NCBI GenBank assembly: GCA_965247125.1
Contig: CBDFGO010000003.1
Coordinates: 434,001 to 498,000 of the forward strand
From: CALBJU01 sp965247125
GTDB taxonomy: Bacteria; Bacteroidota; Rhodothermia; Rhodothermales; UBA10348
Direction: 5' to 3'
Length of the DNA stretch: 64,000 nucleotides
Every line of letters begins with the position of its first letter. Positions within the stretch are counted from its first letter, which is position 1. The notes below the pieces were generated by a model, which saw only the letters and a program-made list of their open reading frames with translations, made no database searches and was not told the origin of the DNA. A program made the position numbers and the translations under genes. This document shows positions 35,026 to 47,133 of this stretch, piece after piece.

Positions 35026-35060
35026 GCTCTCGCTATAAAGTGAGGGCTTTTTTAGTTTTT
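35026..35060 (+). terminator. Rho-independent terminator upstream of pyrR
   Basis: GCTCTCGCT (35026-35034) pairs with AGTGAGGGC (35039-35047) across an ATAA loop, using two G-T pairs, and is followed by TTTTTTAGTTTTT. It most simply ends the transcript of the small exported protein. Because it lies 45 bases before pyrR, an attenuator role cannot be excluded, but I see no PyrR-binding loop or antiterminator. Confidence 0.85.
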
Positions 35061-35105
35061 ATCACCTCTCCAAAATTTACTGCAGAGTAAACCTCGTTAC
35101 CGTTC

Positions 35106-35603
35106 ATGAGAACACAGATCATGTCTTCGGCTCAGATCAACAGGACGCTCAATCGCCTGGCGTATGAGATCGTTGAGAGAAATCGTGGCGCGGACAATCT
35201 GGTAGTGATCGGAATTCAAAGCAGCGGAGCTGTGGTCGCCGTTCGAATGGCGAATCATATCAACTTGATTGAGAACACAGAACTTGTATCACTAGATCTG
35301 GATGTGACCACGTTTCGGGACGACACTCCCCATGACGGTGGCGGTGTAGACCTGCCGGACCTGACGGGCAAGGATGTCATTCTCGTAGACGACGTGCTAT
35401 TCACGGGGCGAACCGCTCGCGCCGGGTTGGACGCTGTCATTCGTTCGGGTAGGCCGAAATCGATTCAACTTCTCGTATTGATAGACCGAGGTCACCGCGA
35501 GTACCCGATTCAGCCAGATTATGTGGGTCGGGAGATTCCTACCAAACACGATGAGCGTGTTGAAGTGGATACGCGGGAGATGGTCGTCTACATCGTGGAG
35601 TAG
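35106..35603 (+). CDS. pyrR: PyrR: pyrimidine regulator / uracil phosphoribosyltransferase
   Basis: PyrR binds UMP and, in many bacteria, controls pyr operon attenuation; it also has uracil phosphoribosyltransferase activity. The 165-residue protein contains the PRPP motif DVILVDDVLFTGRTARAGLD at about 93-112, preceded by LDVTTFRDD, and the PyrR-specific LIDRGHREYPIQPDYVGREI near 130-149. The length is normal. No pyrimidine biosynthesis genes are adjacent, so any regulated operon lies outside the window. It abuts the convergent PASTA gene with no gap between the two stop codons. Confidence 0.93.
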   Translation: MRTQIMSSAQINRTLNRLAYEIVERNRGADNLVVIGIQSSGAVVAVRMANHINLIENTELVSLDLDVTTFRDDTPHDGGGVDLPDLTGKDVILVDDVLFTGRTARAGLDAVIRSGRPKSIQLLVLIDRGHREYPIQPDYVGREIPTKHDERVEVDTREMVVYIVE

Positions 35604-36362
35604 CTACTGATCAGCTCGATCCAGATACAGGCGAATCTCGAAGCCTTCCGGCACACTCACTCCAGGATCTGTACCCTGGCGCAAGACCCTGGGTTCGCCA
35701 ACCACCTCTTCGGAGACACCAACAACGACACTGCGAAGTCGCCGGTCGAGAAGGAACTTGCGGGCATTCTTCACGCTCATGTTCGTGACGTCAGGTACTG
35801 ACACCATCTCATCACCCAGGCCCGTTCCATACCTCAAGTCAACGAGCGTTCCGGGCGAAACTCGAGAGCCGGCTTCGGGCGATTGTTCGGTGATAATATC
35901 TTTGTAGGGGGACGGAATAGAGTCGGGCCGTATTTCACCGACTACCAGATCATTCAGAGCCAGCATGTTGCTTGCCTGGCGGATACCGTAGTCGACGACC
36001 CGCGGCACCAGGACGGTGGTCGTGTCACCCGAGTTCACCGTGACGTAAACGTTTCGACCCGGTTTAACCAGTGACATCGGCCGAGGTCGTTGATCGATCA
36101 CCACATTCCGAGGCAGGTTCGGTTTGCGAAGAAGGATCAGCTCTGCCCTCAACCCCGCCATCTCAAGAGAGTTGGTTGCGTCTTCAGAAGAGAAATTCAT
36201 CACATCGGGTACCTCGACCGTGACGCCGTGACGCGTATAGCCGGGCATGATCCAGTAGTTGAACGTCACGTATAGTAAGCCCACTACCAGCACAAGGGAG
36301 CCCAGCCCCACCCAGACAAATGGATTTCTCAGATACTCTCGAAAAAGTTTGTACAGACGCAA
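35604..36362 (-). CDS. Membrane-anchored PASTA-domain protein
   Basis: The 252-residue protein has a single transmembrane segment near 15-36 (FVWVGLGSLVLVVGLLYV) and three PASTA domains at about 47-112, 115-180 and 185-250. The PASTA fold binds muropeptides or beta-lactams when attached to Ser/Thr kinases or penicillin-binding proteins. Here there is no kinase or transpeptidase domain and none in the neighbouring genes, so it may be a stand-alone cell-wall sensor or scaffold. Similar kinase-free PASTA proteins are common in this phylum. Confidence 0.9.
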   Translation of the reverse strand: MRLYKLFREYLRNPFVWVGLGSLVLVVGLLYVTFNYWIMPGYTRHGVTVEVPDVMNFSSEDATNSLEMAGLRAELILLRKPNLPRNVVIDQRPRPMSLVKPGRNVYVTVNSGDTTTVLVPRVVDYGIRQASNMLALNDLVVGEIRPDSIPSPYKDIITEQSPEAGSRVSPGTLVDLRYGTGLGDEMVSVPDVTNMSVKNARKFLLDRRLRSVVVGVSEEVVGEPRVLRQGTDPGVSVPEGFEIRLYLDRADQ

Positions 36363-36733
36363 TGCTCCTGGCTGGGTCGGGTGTGGATGAAGTTCGGGTG
36401 GCGCATACGTTGGATTCCTGTCCAGGTTCTACCGATAAATCTGAGGTCAGGCCGGTGCTGAAGCCGCTGCCAACTACCGTTGACGACGGATCCCGATTAC
36501 GCCCCTATATAAGGTGCAGATTCTGACGAGTTTGAGGGTCTTGTGCACAGATTGCGTGAAGCTGAACTTTTTTTCAATATCGGGGAAACCGGGTATGGGG
36601 CAGCGTGTTGGAGGGCGTCGGTTTCAGAATGAGGCACTCCGAAAGGATACCGATTTCGAAGCCAGTTCTTCTCCAGAATGATGACCTGACCAGCGAGGTT
36701 TTTGAAGAGATAAATAAGATGCTCTTCACTCTG
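36363..36733. other. Non-coding stretch upstream of the rRNA promoter
   Basis: This region between the divergent PASTA gene and the rRNA promoter holds no gene I can support. A 94-codon frame from 36605 runs through the promoter, boxA and RNase III stem and is not credible. A TGCTCTTCAC at 36719-36728 resembles boxA but lies upstream of the best promoter, so its meaning is unclear. Part of the area must contain the PASTA gene's own promoter. Confidence 0.5.
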
Positions 36734-36763
36734 TTGACTTCAGCAGAGAAACCGCCGTATTAT
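36734..36763 (+). promoter_or_regulatory. Putative rRNA operon promoter
   Basis: TTGACT (36734-36739) and TATTAT (36758-36763) are separated by 18 bases, matching a housekeeping -35/-10 pair, and transcription would begin near 36770. Bacteroidota often use a different -33/-7 pattern, so the sigma-70-like match may be coincidental. Its position 170 bases upstream of 16S fits. Confidence 0.5.
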
Positions 36764-36823
36764 GTCAGTCCGCGCCAAAATTTGGCTGGCTACCAAAATC
36801 AGCCAAATCAGTGCGCATGGAGA

Positions 36824-36832
36824 TGTTCTTTG
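36824..36832 (+). promoter_or_regulatory. boxA-like antitermination element in the rRNA leader
   Basis: TGTTCTTTG lies about 110 bases upstream of the mature 16S start and between the putative promoter and the RNase III stem. It resembles the boxA element (GYTCTTTRA-like) on which the NusB/S10 antitermination complex assembles. A hairpin with arms TTTGGCTG (36781-36788) and CAGCCAAA (36800-36807) lies just before it. Confidence 0.45.
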
Positions 36833-36844
36833 TTTGATGGAATT

Positions 36845-36868
36845 GAATATATAGCGAGTCCTTGTCAA
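36845..36868 (+). other. Left arm of the pre-16S processing stem (RNase III)
   Basis: GAATATATAGCGAGTCC at 36845-36861 is a perfect 17-base reverse complement of 38491-38507 downstream of 16S, and the pairing extends with TTGTCAA against TTGACA with a one-base bulge. Such long flanking helices bring the ends of pre-16S together for RNase III cutting. Confidence 0.85.
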
Positions 36869-36932
36869 TTCGCATCAGCTGTTAGCTGATGTTTGGGAAT
36901 TGAGTAATTGAGCGAACCCATTAAACTTTTCT

Positions 36933-38458
<1,526 letters not shown>

Positions 38459-38490
38459 AAGAGTTTAATTACTCGTCCCTTGTTTTGACA

Positions 38491-38507
38491 GGACTCGCTA
38501 TATATTC
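38491..38507 (+). other. Right arm of the pre-16S processing stem (RNase III)
   Basis: GGACTCGCTATATATTC is perfectly complementary to 36845-36861 upstream of 16S. It lies about 33 bases past the mature 3' end. Together they enclose the whole 16S gene. Confidence 0.85.
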
Positions 38508-38515
38508 CTTCCGTC

Positions 38516-38550
38516 AGGACCTGGCCATACTTGTATTGCCAGGTCCTTTT
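38516..38550 (+). terminator. Terminator-like hairpin between 16S and tRNA-Ile
   Basis: AGGACCTGGC (38516-38525) pairs perfectly with GCCAGGTCCT (38538-38547) across a 12-base loop, and TTTT follows. Structurally it looks like an intrinsic terminator inside an rRNA operon. It may be read through by the boxA-dependent antitermination complex, act as a partial attenuator, or simply be part of spacer folding. Confidence 0.55.
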
Positions 38551-38640
38551 GTTACTGCATTCCCGCCCTCTTTTGGGCAGTGGCCTCTACAGCATTGATG
38601 CTCGATAGCGTTTTTACACTGGGAGGCCTCTACAAAAAGG

Positions 38641-38714
<74 letters not shown>

Positions 38715-38742
38715 CACTTCACCTGATGGTGATTATCCAGGC

Positions 38743-38815
38743 GGGGTTATAGCTCAGTTGGTAGAGCACCTGCTTTGCAAGCAGGGGGTCCACGGTTCGA
38801 GCCCGTGTAACTCCA
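38743..38815 (+). tRNA. tRNA-Ala (TGC anticodon)
   Basis: The acceptor stem pairs GGGGTTA (38743-38749) with TAACTCC (38808-38814) with one G-T pair, and discriminator A is at 38815. The anticodon TGC is at 38776-38778 within stem CCTGC/GCAGG, and the TPsiC arm reads GGTTCGAGCC. It is the second spacer tRNA, 28 bases after tRNA-Ile. Confidence 0.97.
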
Positions 38816-38885
38816 CTACAGGATATGGGACTTAAGTCGGCTAAGCCGATGCTGACGATACGTCGTCCATATCCCGTTCATTGAT

Positions 38886-38910
38886 GTAATGATTGTTCCG
38901 TAGCGCAGTA
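38886..38910 (+). other. Left arm of the pre-23S processing stem (RNase III)
   Basis: GTTCCGTAGCGCAGTA at 38895-38910 is a perfect 16-base reverse complement of 42084-42099 downstream of 23S. After a two-base mismatch the pairing resumes with GTAATGA (38886-38892) against TCATTAC (42102-42108). It lies about 180 bases upstream of mature 23S. Confidence 0.85.
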
Positions 38911-39092
38911 GGCGACACGATAGTGAAGACTTGTCTTCAGGAAAATGTCGTCTAGTATGCGAAAGTAAAGTTAGAGTGACATGTCTGTGAGCTTCGGCTC
39001 GCGGGCACGAAACAATAACCGTTGTAAACAAAGTATCGAGACATAAGAGCGTCAAAACGGCACGAGTCCAAACCATGTACAATGGCAGGACT

Positions 39093-42005
<2,913 letters not shown>

Positions 42006-42083
42006 ATCTTGTTATTTTACATGATTTGCCTCGTGCCAGAAGCTCTTCTGGCTTGATACGCTTGCGACACACTTGCGCATATA

Positions 42084-42108
42084 TACTGCGCTACGGAACG
42101 CTCATTAC
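42084..42108 (+). other. Right arm of the pre-23S processing stem (RNase III)
   Basis: TACTGCGCTACGGAAC (42084-42099) and TCATTAC (42102-42108) pair with the left arm at 38886-38910. The stem lies about 80 bases after mature 23S and encloses the gene completely. Confidence 0.85.
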
Positions 42109-42184
42109 GTCAGGCAACTGACCGTCGATTGCGATGATTTATTTTCGCGATCGAGCTCTAGCCGGTTGGTTGTCCACAGTTTGA

Positions 42185-42295
<111 letters not shown>

Positions 42296-42305
42296 TCTTT
42301 TTTTT

Positions 42306-42349
42306 AGAAGGTCCTGTTTCTTATGAAGCAGGACCTTCTTCTATTTTAG
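42306..42349 (+). terminator. rRNA operon terminator
   Basis: An 11-base-pair hairpin with arms AGAAGGTCCTG (42306-42316) and CAGGACCTTCT (42329-42339) is followed by the T-rich TCTATTTTA. It lies ten bases beyond 5S. It also separates the rRNA operon from the convergent broken lipoprotein gene, whose stop is at 42370. Confidence 0.85.
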
Positions 42350-42369
42350 ATCCCTCCAGCGAATCGAGG

Positions 42370-42656
42370 CTATCGTCTTCCAAACAATACTCGCACCCCG
42401 TCCTGCTCAAACGTGAGTTGTGTTCCGTTGGCAGACACGTCCAGGAAGACAATTTCCGGCGTATCGGTTCCAGATTCGGTGAACGTTATCCGACTACCCG
42501 AAACTTCATAGCTCCCACTTTGGGTGAACGTGTCGGTATTTTCTCCAATTCCAGGATAGGTGATCATGTTCACGGTTTGAAGCGTGTAGGTCGAAGTAGT
42601 CAACGTCAGAACGCCTTCGAACCTGTATGTAAAAGTGATAGAAACGCCACCTTGCG
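42370..42656 (-). pseudogene. 3' part of a lipocalin-like lipoprotein gene, interrupted by IS256-family copy 2
   Basis: This minus-strand fragment encodes about 95 residues of alternating beta-strand pattern, such as GSYEVSGSRITFTESGTD and ANGTQLTFEQDGVRVLFGRR, in the style of small lipocalin-like lipoproteins. A spurious ATG inside the IS could start a 99-residue product without a signal. Joining it to 44050-44284 (removing the IS and one 9-bp duplication copy) gives an uninterrupted frame of 174 codons, with SVTQGG running into VSITFTYRF. Confidence 0.85.
42648..42656. repeat. Target-site duplication, left copy (IS copy 2)
   Basis: CACCTTGCG abuts the left end of the second IS copy and recurs at 44041-44049. 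It differs completely from the duplication around copy 1, proving an independent insertion. Confidence 0.9.
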
Positions 42657-44040
42657 GAGCTATGCCCAAAAGTTGTGTATGGAAGGTTTAGGCAGCGTGT
42701 CGTTCTGATGTAATTCCGTCGGTGAATTTGATTCCTTTTTTTACAAGTTGCAATAGGTGCGGTGCATTCAGTTTCCTCCACTTCTTCTGAGCCTCTTTAC
42801 ATAGACGGAAGGCCATTGCAAGAGCTGTTTCTCGGCTCAGACATCCCCTCGTTTTGGCGGTCCTGAGGCGCACGGTCGCGAACGTAGATTCGATCGGATT
42901 TGTGCTCCGAAGATGGATCCAGTGTTCTGCCGGAAAGTCATAAAAAGCGAGCAGTTCTTCTCGGTCTTTCACCAGAATCTCTGCTGCTTTCGGATACTTT
43001 TGCTGGTAGGCTTTGATGAAAAACAGAAGGGCGCTCTCTGCCTGCTTTTTTGTTTCTGCTGTATAGATCTGCGTGAGGTGACCTTTTGCCTTCTTCTGAA
43101 CGGACTTGGGCAGGCGGTTGAGCACATTTGCTGTCTTGTGCACCCAACAGCGTGCGGCTCGCGTCTCGGGATAAACTTCTGCGAGAGCACTCCAGAATCC
43201 CATGGCTCCATCGGCAACAGCCAGCTTCGGTCCTTGATCCAGCCCGCGGTGCCTCAGCTCCAGGAGCAACTCTCGCCACGACTGCTTGCTCTCGCGAAAG
43301 CCGTCCTCGAGTGCTATAAGCTCCTTCCTTCCATCGGCCGTAGCGCCGATCACGACCAGCAGACACAGTTTCTGTTTATCCATGCGTACGTTTACGTGAA
43401 TACCGTCGGCCCAGAAATAGACGTAGTGCTTCTCCTTCAGGCTCCGCTTTTGCCAGTCTTCGTGCTCCCTTGTCCAAAGCGTCTTCAGGCGCGCAATCGT
43501 CGAGGAGGTCAGCCCTGGGGCATCAGGACCAACAAGGGCCGAGAGCGCTGCCTCAAAGCCGCCCGTTGAAACTCCCTTCAGGTACAACCATGGAATGAGA
43601 GCCTCAAGCGAGCGGCTCTTGCGGAGGTAGGCTGGTAGTATCGAACTGCGGAAACCGATTCTATCCTCACCCCGACCCGTACGGTCGCGTATGCGGGGCA
43701 TCTTTACAGCGACCTCCCCGATACCAGTCAAAATCTTCCTCTCTGGCAGATATCCATTGCGAACGATGCGGTGGCGATTCTCTTCGTCGCGCAGGAACTG
43801 GTAGCGCTGGCAGAAAGCTTCAACCTCGGCCTCAACGGCTGTGGCCAGCATCTTTGCGGCCCCTGTTCGCAATACTTCTGTCAACACATCCTCTGTGCTA
43901 TTGTAGTTCTCGTTCTCGTGTGCGTTATTCGTCTTCATGGGCGGTGTATCCTCCAATCTTCGGATTGACAATGACGTAATCATCATCAGGATACGCCGCC
44001 TATACCTTTTTCACCCGTACACAACTTTCGGGGTTAACTC
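42657..44040 (-). mobile_element. IS256-family insertion sequence, copy 2 (1384 bp)
   Basis: Ends, length and transposase match copy 1 (offset exactly 14438 bases), and no difference was seen in the stretches compared. It is flanked by the duplication CACCTTGCG. It has the same orientation as copy 1, so the two form 1.38-kb direct repeats with 13,054 bases between them, including the rRNA operon. Confidence 0.95.
42688..43938 (-). CDS. IS256-family (mutator-type) transposase, copy 2
   Basis: The 416-residue transposase has a translation identical to copy 1, with the same catalytic Asp-Asp-Glu contexts (WADGIHV, VADGAMGF, PIESTFA) and the same preferred ATG, here at 43938 after GGAGG. Identity at the protein level over the full length points to very recent duplication. 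Its gene lies antisense-free inside the element and ends 31 bases from the left terminal repeat. Confidence 0.95.
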   Translation of the reverse strand: MKTNNAHENENYNSTEDVLTEVLRTGAAKMLATAVEAEVEAFCQRYQFLRDEENRHRIVRNGYLPERKILTGIGEVAVKMPRIRDRTGRGEDRIGFRSSILPAYLRKSRSLEALIPWLYLKGVSTGGFEAALSALVGPDAPGLTSSTIARLKTLWTREHEDWQKRSLKEKHYVYFWADGIHVNVRMDKQKLCLLVVIGATADGRKELIALEDGFRESKQSWRELLLELRHRGLDQGPKLAVADGAMGFWSALAEVYPETRAARCWVHKTANVLNRLPKSVQKKAKGHLTQIYTAETKKQAESALLFFIKAYQQKYPKAAEILVKDREELLAFYDFPAEHWIHLRSTNPIESTFATVRLRTAKTRGCLSRETALAMAFRLCKEAQKKWRKLNAPHLLQLVKKGIKFTDGITSERHAA

Positions 44041-44049
44041 CACCTTGCG
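44041..44049. repeat. Target-site duplication, right copy (IS copy 2)
   Basis: CACCTTGCG repeats 42648-42656. Deleting one copy with the element restores the lipoprotein reading frame. Confidence 0.9.
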
Positions 44050-44284
44050 TTACTGAAACCTCAATGTCTTCTCCTGCCGGAAGTATTTGACCCGCGACAA
44101 ATGGTTCATCGTCCTCCAAGACAGTCAAAGATATCATATCATAAGTCCCTGCCATGGAGTCGGTACTACCAGATTCAACAGCAGTGCTGGAACCGTTGCT
44201 GTCACAGCCGAGCAGGGTCATCATCGCCAGGAACAACATCCCGGTGAAGAGCAAATGTGAAATTTGATTATTGAAGAGCTTCAT
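44050..44284 (-). pseudogene. 5' part of the interrupted lipocalin-like lipoprotein gene
   Basis: The start at ATG 44284 opens MKLFNNQISHLLFTG and a lipoprotein signal with lipobox LLGC (Cys27), followed by a serine-rich linker and the first beta strands of the mature domain (MAGTYDMISLTVLEDDEPF). The frame runs into the IS and ends at 44000 after 15 or so foreign codons. Intact, the product would be a 173-residue outer- or inner-membrane lipoprotein of unknown binding function. An earlier start at 44344 lacks a proper signal. Confidence 0.85.
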
Positions 44285-44377
44285 TGGATTATTCAGTCGA
44301 AATGATACAAAGAATCGTCGGCTGTTTATGTATTTTACGAGCACACCTCTCAGCCATTATTAGTACTTCGTAGACGT

Positions 44378-46648
44378 ATGTCAACAGCCGTCCTGTCCGA
44401 GCCCGATGTCAACCTGGAGCTCGCCCTCGAACACGGCCTAACGGAGGAAGAATACGGCTGGGTTCTAGAGAAGCTCGGTCGAACGCCCACTTACGTAGAG
44501 CTAGGTATCTACTCCGTGATGTGGAGCGAGCACTGCTCGTACAAGAATTCGATCGCCGAGATAAAAAAATTGCCGCGAGATGGTGATGCTCTACTGGTCG
44601 GAGCCGGGGAGGAAAACGCCGGCCTCGTGGATATCGGCGATGGTATGGCGGTGGCGTTCAAGATTGAATCCCACAATCATCCTTCAGCGGTAGAGCCCTA
44701 CCAGGGTGCAGCAACAGGCGTTGGAGGCATCCAGAGGGATATTTTCACCATGGGAGCGCGTCCCATCGCCTCGCTGAATTCACTGCGCTTCGGGTCCCTC
44801 GAAAATCCCCGGGTGCGATATCTGTTTGACGGAGTGGTCCGGGGCATCGGCGATTATGGAAATTCGTTTGGCGTCCCGACGGTAGGGGGCGAAGTCTACT
44901 TCGACCCCTCGTATGAAGGCAATCCTCTGGTCAATGCGATGAGCGTCGGCATCGTCGCGATTGGAGAGACGGCATCGGCTATTGCTATCGGGGTTGGAAA
45001 TCCGGTCTACATTGTCGGCTCTTCGACCGGCCGAGACGGTATTCACGGCGCAACGTTTGCCTCGGAAGAGATCTCGGAGAAGAGCGAAGCCAAGCGCCCC
45101 AGTGTTCAGGTTGGCGATCCATTCACAGAAAAGCTGCTGCTCGAGGCGAGTCTCGAGGTCATCAACAGCGGAACGGTTGTAGGGATTCAGGATATGGGCG
45201 CCGCGGGACTGACCTGCTCATCCTGCGAGATGAGCGAAAAAGGTGAGTCGGGAATGGTGATTCACGTCGACAAGGTGCCGATTAGAGAAGAGGGTATGTC
45301 CCCCTACGAAATCATGCTTTCCGAAAGTCAGGAACGCATGCTGATCGTCTGTGAGAAGGGGCAGGAAGAACGACTCGAAGCAATCTTCGAAAAGTGGGAC
45401 CTTCATGCCGTAGAAATTGGTCACGTCACCGAAGATGGTCAGGTGAAAGTCTACTGGCACGGCGAGCTGGTAGCAGACGTTCCGGCAGAGCACCTGGCTC
45501 TGGGCGGTGGCGCACCAGTGTACATCCGTGAAACCGAAAAACCGGCTTATCTAGACGATACGGAAGCATTCGACCCTGATTCTATCCCCGATTTATCGAT
45601 CGAAGGTGTTCAAGACGTGCTCGAACGACTCTTGAGATCACCCAACATCGCCTCGAAAAGATGGGTCTTCGAGCAATATGACACTTCCGTGCGAACCAAT
45701 ACCGTCATCGGGCCCGGTCCCAGCGATGCCGCGGTGGTAAGACTGAAAGACTCGAAGAAGGGCCTCGCACTCAAAACAGATTGCAACGCACGCTATGTCT
45801 ATCTGAATCCTCGAAGAGGAACGCAGATCGCCGTTGCAGAAGCGGCCAGAAATGTTGTCTGCGCAGGAGGTGAGCCTGTGGCCATTACCAATTGCCTGAA
45901 CTTTGGCAATCCGTACAAACCAGATGTTTACTGGGTTTTCAAGGAAGCTCTAGCCGGAATGGGCGAAGCATGTAGGGCACTCGGTACTCCAGTTACCGGT
46001 GGAAACGTTTCGTTTTACAATGAAAATCCGGAAGGTGCCGTATTTCCCACACCTACAATAGGAATCCTTGGGGTGGTGGAAGACGTCGAAGCGCACGCGA
46101 CCAGCTTTCCGGCGAAACTGCCCGGTGATCTGATTGTGGAGCTGCGACCTCCGGATAGTAGCCAGCAGGGTATCGAAGCATCGGAGTATCTTTCTCTCGT
46201 GCACAAAACCACCACCGGAGACGCTCCCGCATTCGACCTTCAAGAGGAAAAAGCGGTTCAGTCGGCGTGTCTGAAAATGATCAGATCTGGTGTTGTCAGG
46301 AGCGCTCACGATGTATCAGACGGGGGACTGCTGGTGTGCCTGGCCGAAAAGGTATTGGCTTCTGATGGCTTGGGCGCCGTCATTGAGTTGACGTCGGGAG
46401 AAGGAGACCGACTGGACGGACTCCTGTTTGGAGAGGCACAGTCACGAATTATCTTGACCATATCACCGGAGCACATGGAAGAGGCGAGGGCTGCTTCCGT
46501 CGAGTTTCCAGTTGAACTGGTCCAACTTGGAGTCGTTGTAGATGGCGATTTCACCGTATCCGTCGATGGACGTCGGGTTGTGGCGACAAGGGGAAGGGAT
46601 ATGCAGATCATATATGAATCAGCGATTCCCGATCTGATGTCCAATTGA
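44378..46648 (+). CDS. purL: Phosphoribosylformylglycinamidine synthase subunit PurL
   Basis: PurL is the ATP-dependent synthetase of the fourth purine step, converting FGAR to FGAM with ammonia from PurQ. The 756-residue length and the sequence MWSEHCSYKNS near 49-59 identify the small PurL form that works with separate PurS and PurQ, rather than the 1300-residue fused enzyme. ATP/substrate motifs include KIESHNHPSAVEPYQGAATG near 95-114 and GVGGIQRDI, and a second half-domain repeat has TGGNVSFYNE. PurS and PurQ are not in the window. The gene stands alone between the broken lipoprotein gene (divergent) and trxA. Confidence 0.97.
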   Translation: MSTAVLSEPDVNLELALEHGLTEEEYGWVLEKLGRTPTYVELGIYSVMWSEHCSYKNSIAEIKKLPRDGDALLVGAGEENAGLVDIGDGMAVAFKIESHNHPSAVEPYQGAATGVGGIQRDIFTMGARPIASLNSLRFGSLENPRVRYLFDGVVRGIGDYGNSFGVPTVGGEVYFDPSYEGNPLVNAMSVGIVAIGETASAIAIGVGNPVYIVGSSTGRDGIHGATFASEEISEKSEAKRPSVQVGDPFTEKLLLEASLEVINSGTVVGIQDMGAAGLTCSSCEMSEKGESGMVIHVDKVPIREEGMSPYEIMLSESQERMLIVCEKGQEERLEAIFEKWDLHAVEIGHVTEDGQVKVYWHGELVADVPAEHLALGGGAPVYIRETEKPAYLDDTEAFDPDSIPDLSIEGVQDVLERLLRSPNIASKRWVFEQYDTSVRTNTVIGPGPSDAAVVRLKDSKKGLALKTDCNARYVYLNPRRGTQIAVAEAARNVVCAGGEPVAITNCLNFGNPYKPDVYWVFKEALAGMGEACRALGTPVTGGNVSFYNENPEGAVFPTPTIGILGVVEDVEAHATSFPAKLPGDLIVELRPPDSSQQGIEASEYLSLVHKTTTGDAPAFDLQEEKAVQSACLKMIRSGVVRSAHDVSDGGLLVCLAEKVLASDGLGAVIELTSGEGDRLDGLLFGEAQSRIILTISPEHMEEARAASVEFPVELVQLGVVVDGDFTVSVDGRRVVATRGRDMQIIYESAIPDLMSN

Positions 46649-46782
46649 CTGTAAATAAAGATCTTATAGTGTGGATTTTGACCCCCTGGAGTAGGTGCTG
46701 TAACATCCTGCTTCGGCGAGCTACCCAAGGCTCGATACAATCCATTTGAACGAATCATTAAATCTGTAAACGAGGAAAATTC

Positions 46783-47127
46783 ATGGCACAGGACGCAAAA
46801 TATGTGACCCTTACTGACGCCAACTTTGCATCCGAAGTTCTTGAATCCGATCAGCCAGTGCTGGTCGACTTTTGGGCAACATGGTGTGGTCCTTGCCGCA
46901 TCATCGCTCCGATCATCATAGAGCTTGCAGATGAATTCGAAGGCAAGGCCAAGGTTGCAAAACTCGATGTAGACCACAATCCACAGACGGCGATGCAATA
47001 TGGTGTTCGATCGATCCCAACCCTGCTGTTTTTCAAGGACGGGCAGGTTGTCGATCAGCTTGTGGGCACTGCTCCCAAAAAAGTTCTTGCAGCGAAACTC
47101 GAAGGACTTGCTGGTCAGCCTGCGTAG
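46783..47127 (+). CDS. trxA: Thioredoxin
   Basis: This small cytosolic disulfide reductant passes electrons from thioredoxin reductase to ribonucleotide reductase, methionine sulfoxide reductases and other targets. The 114-residue protein has the active-site WATWCGPCR (Cys35, Cys38) and the cis-proline in RSIPTLLFF. It sits six bases upstream of trxB, so the couple is made from one message. Confidence 0.97.
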   Translation: MAQDAKYVTLTDANFASEVLESDQPVLVDFWATWCGPCRIIAPIIIELADEFEGKAKVAKLDVDHNPQTAMQYGVRSIPTLLFFKDGQVVDQLVGTAPKKVLAAKLEGLAGQPA

Positions 47128-47133
47128 CGGGGA

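Noticed and set aside
35001..35105. PyrR-responsive attenuator before pyrR
   Set aside because: The hairpin and T-run are better explained as the terminator of the preceding gene; no PyrR-binding loop or competing antiterminator was found.
36605..36889. A 94-codon frame upstream of 16S
   Set aside because: It overlaps the rRNA promoter, the boxA-like site and the RNase III arm, and has no ribosome-binding site or recognisable domain.
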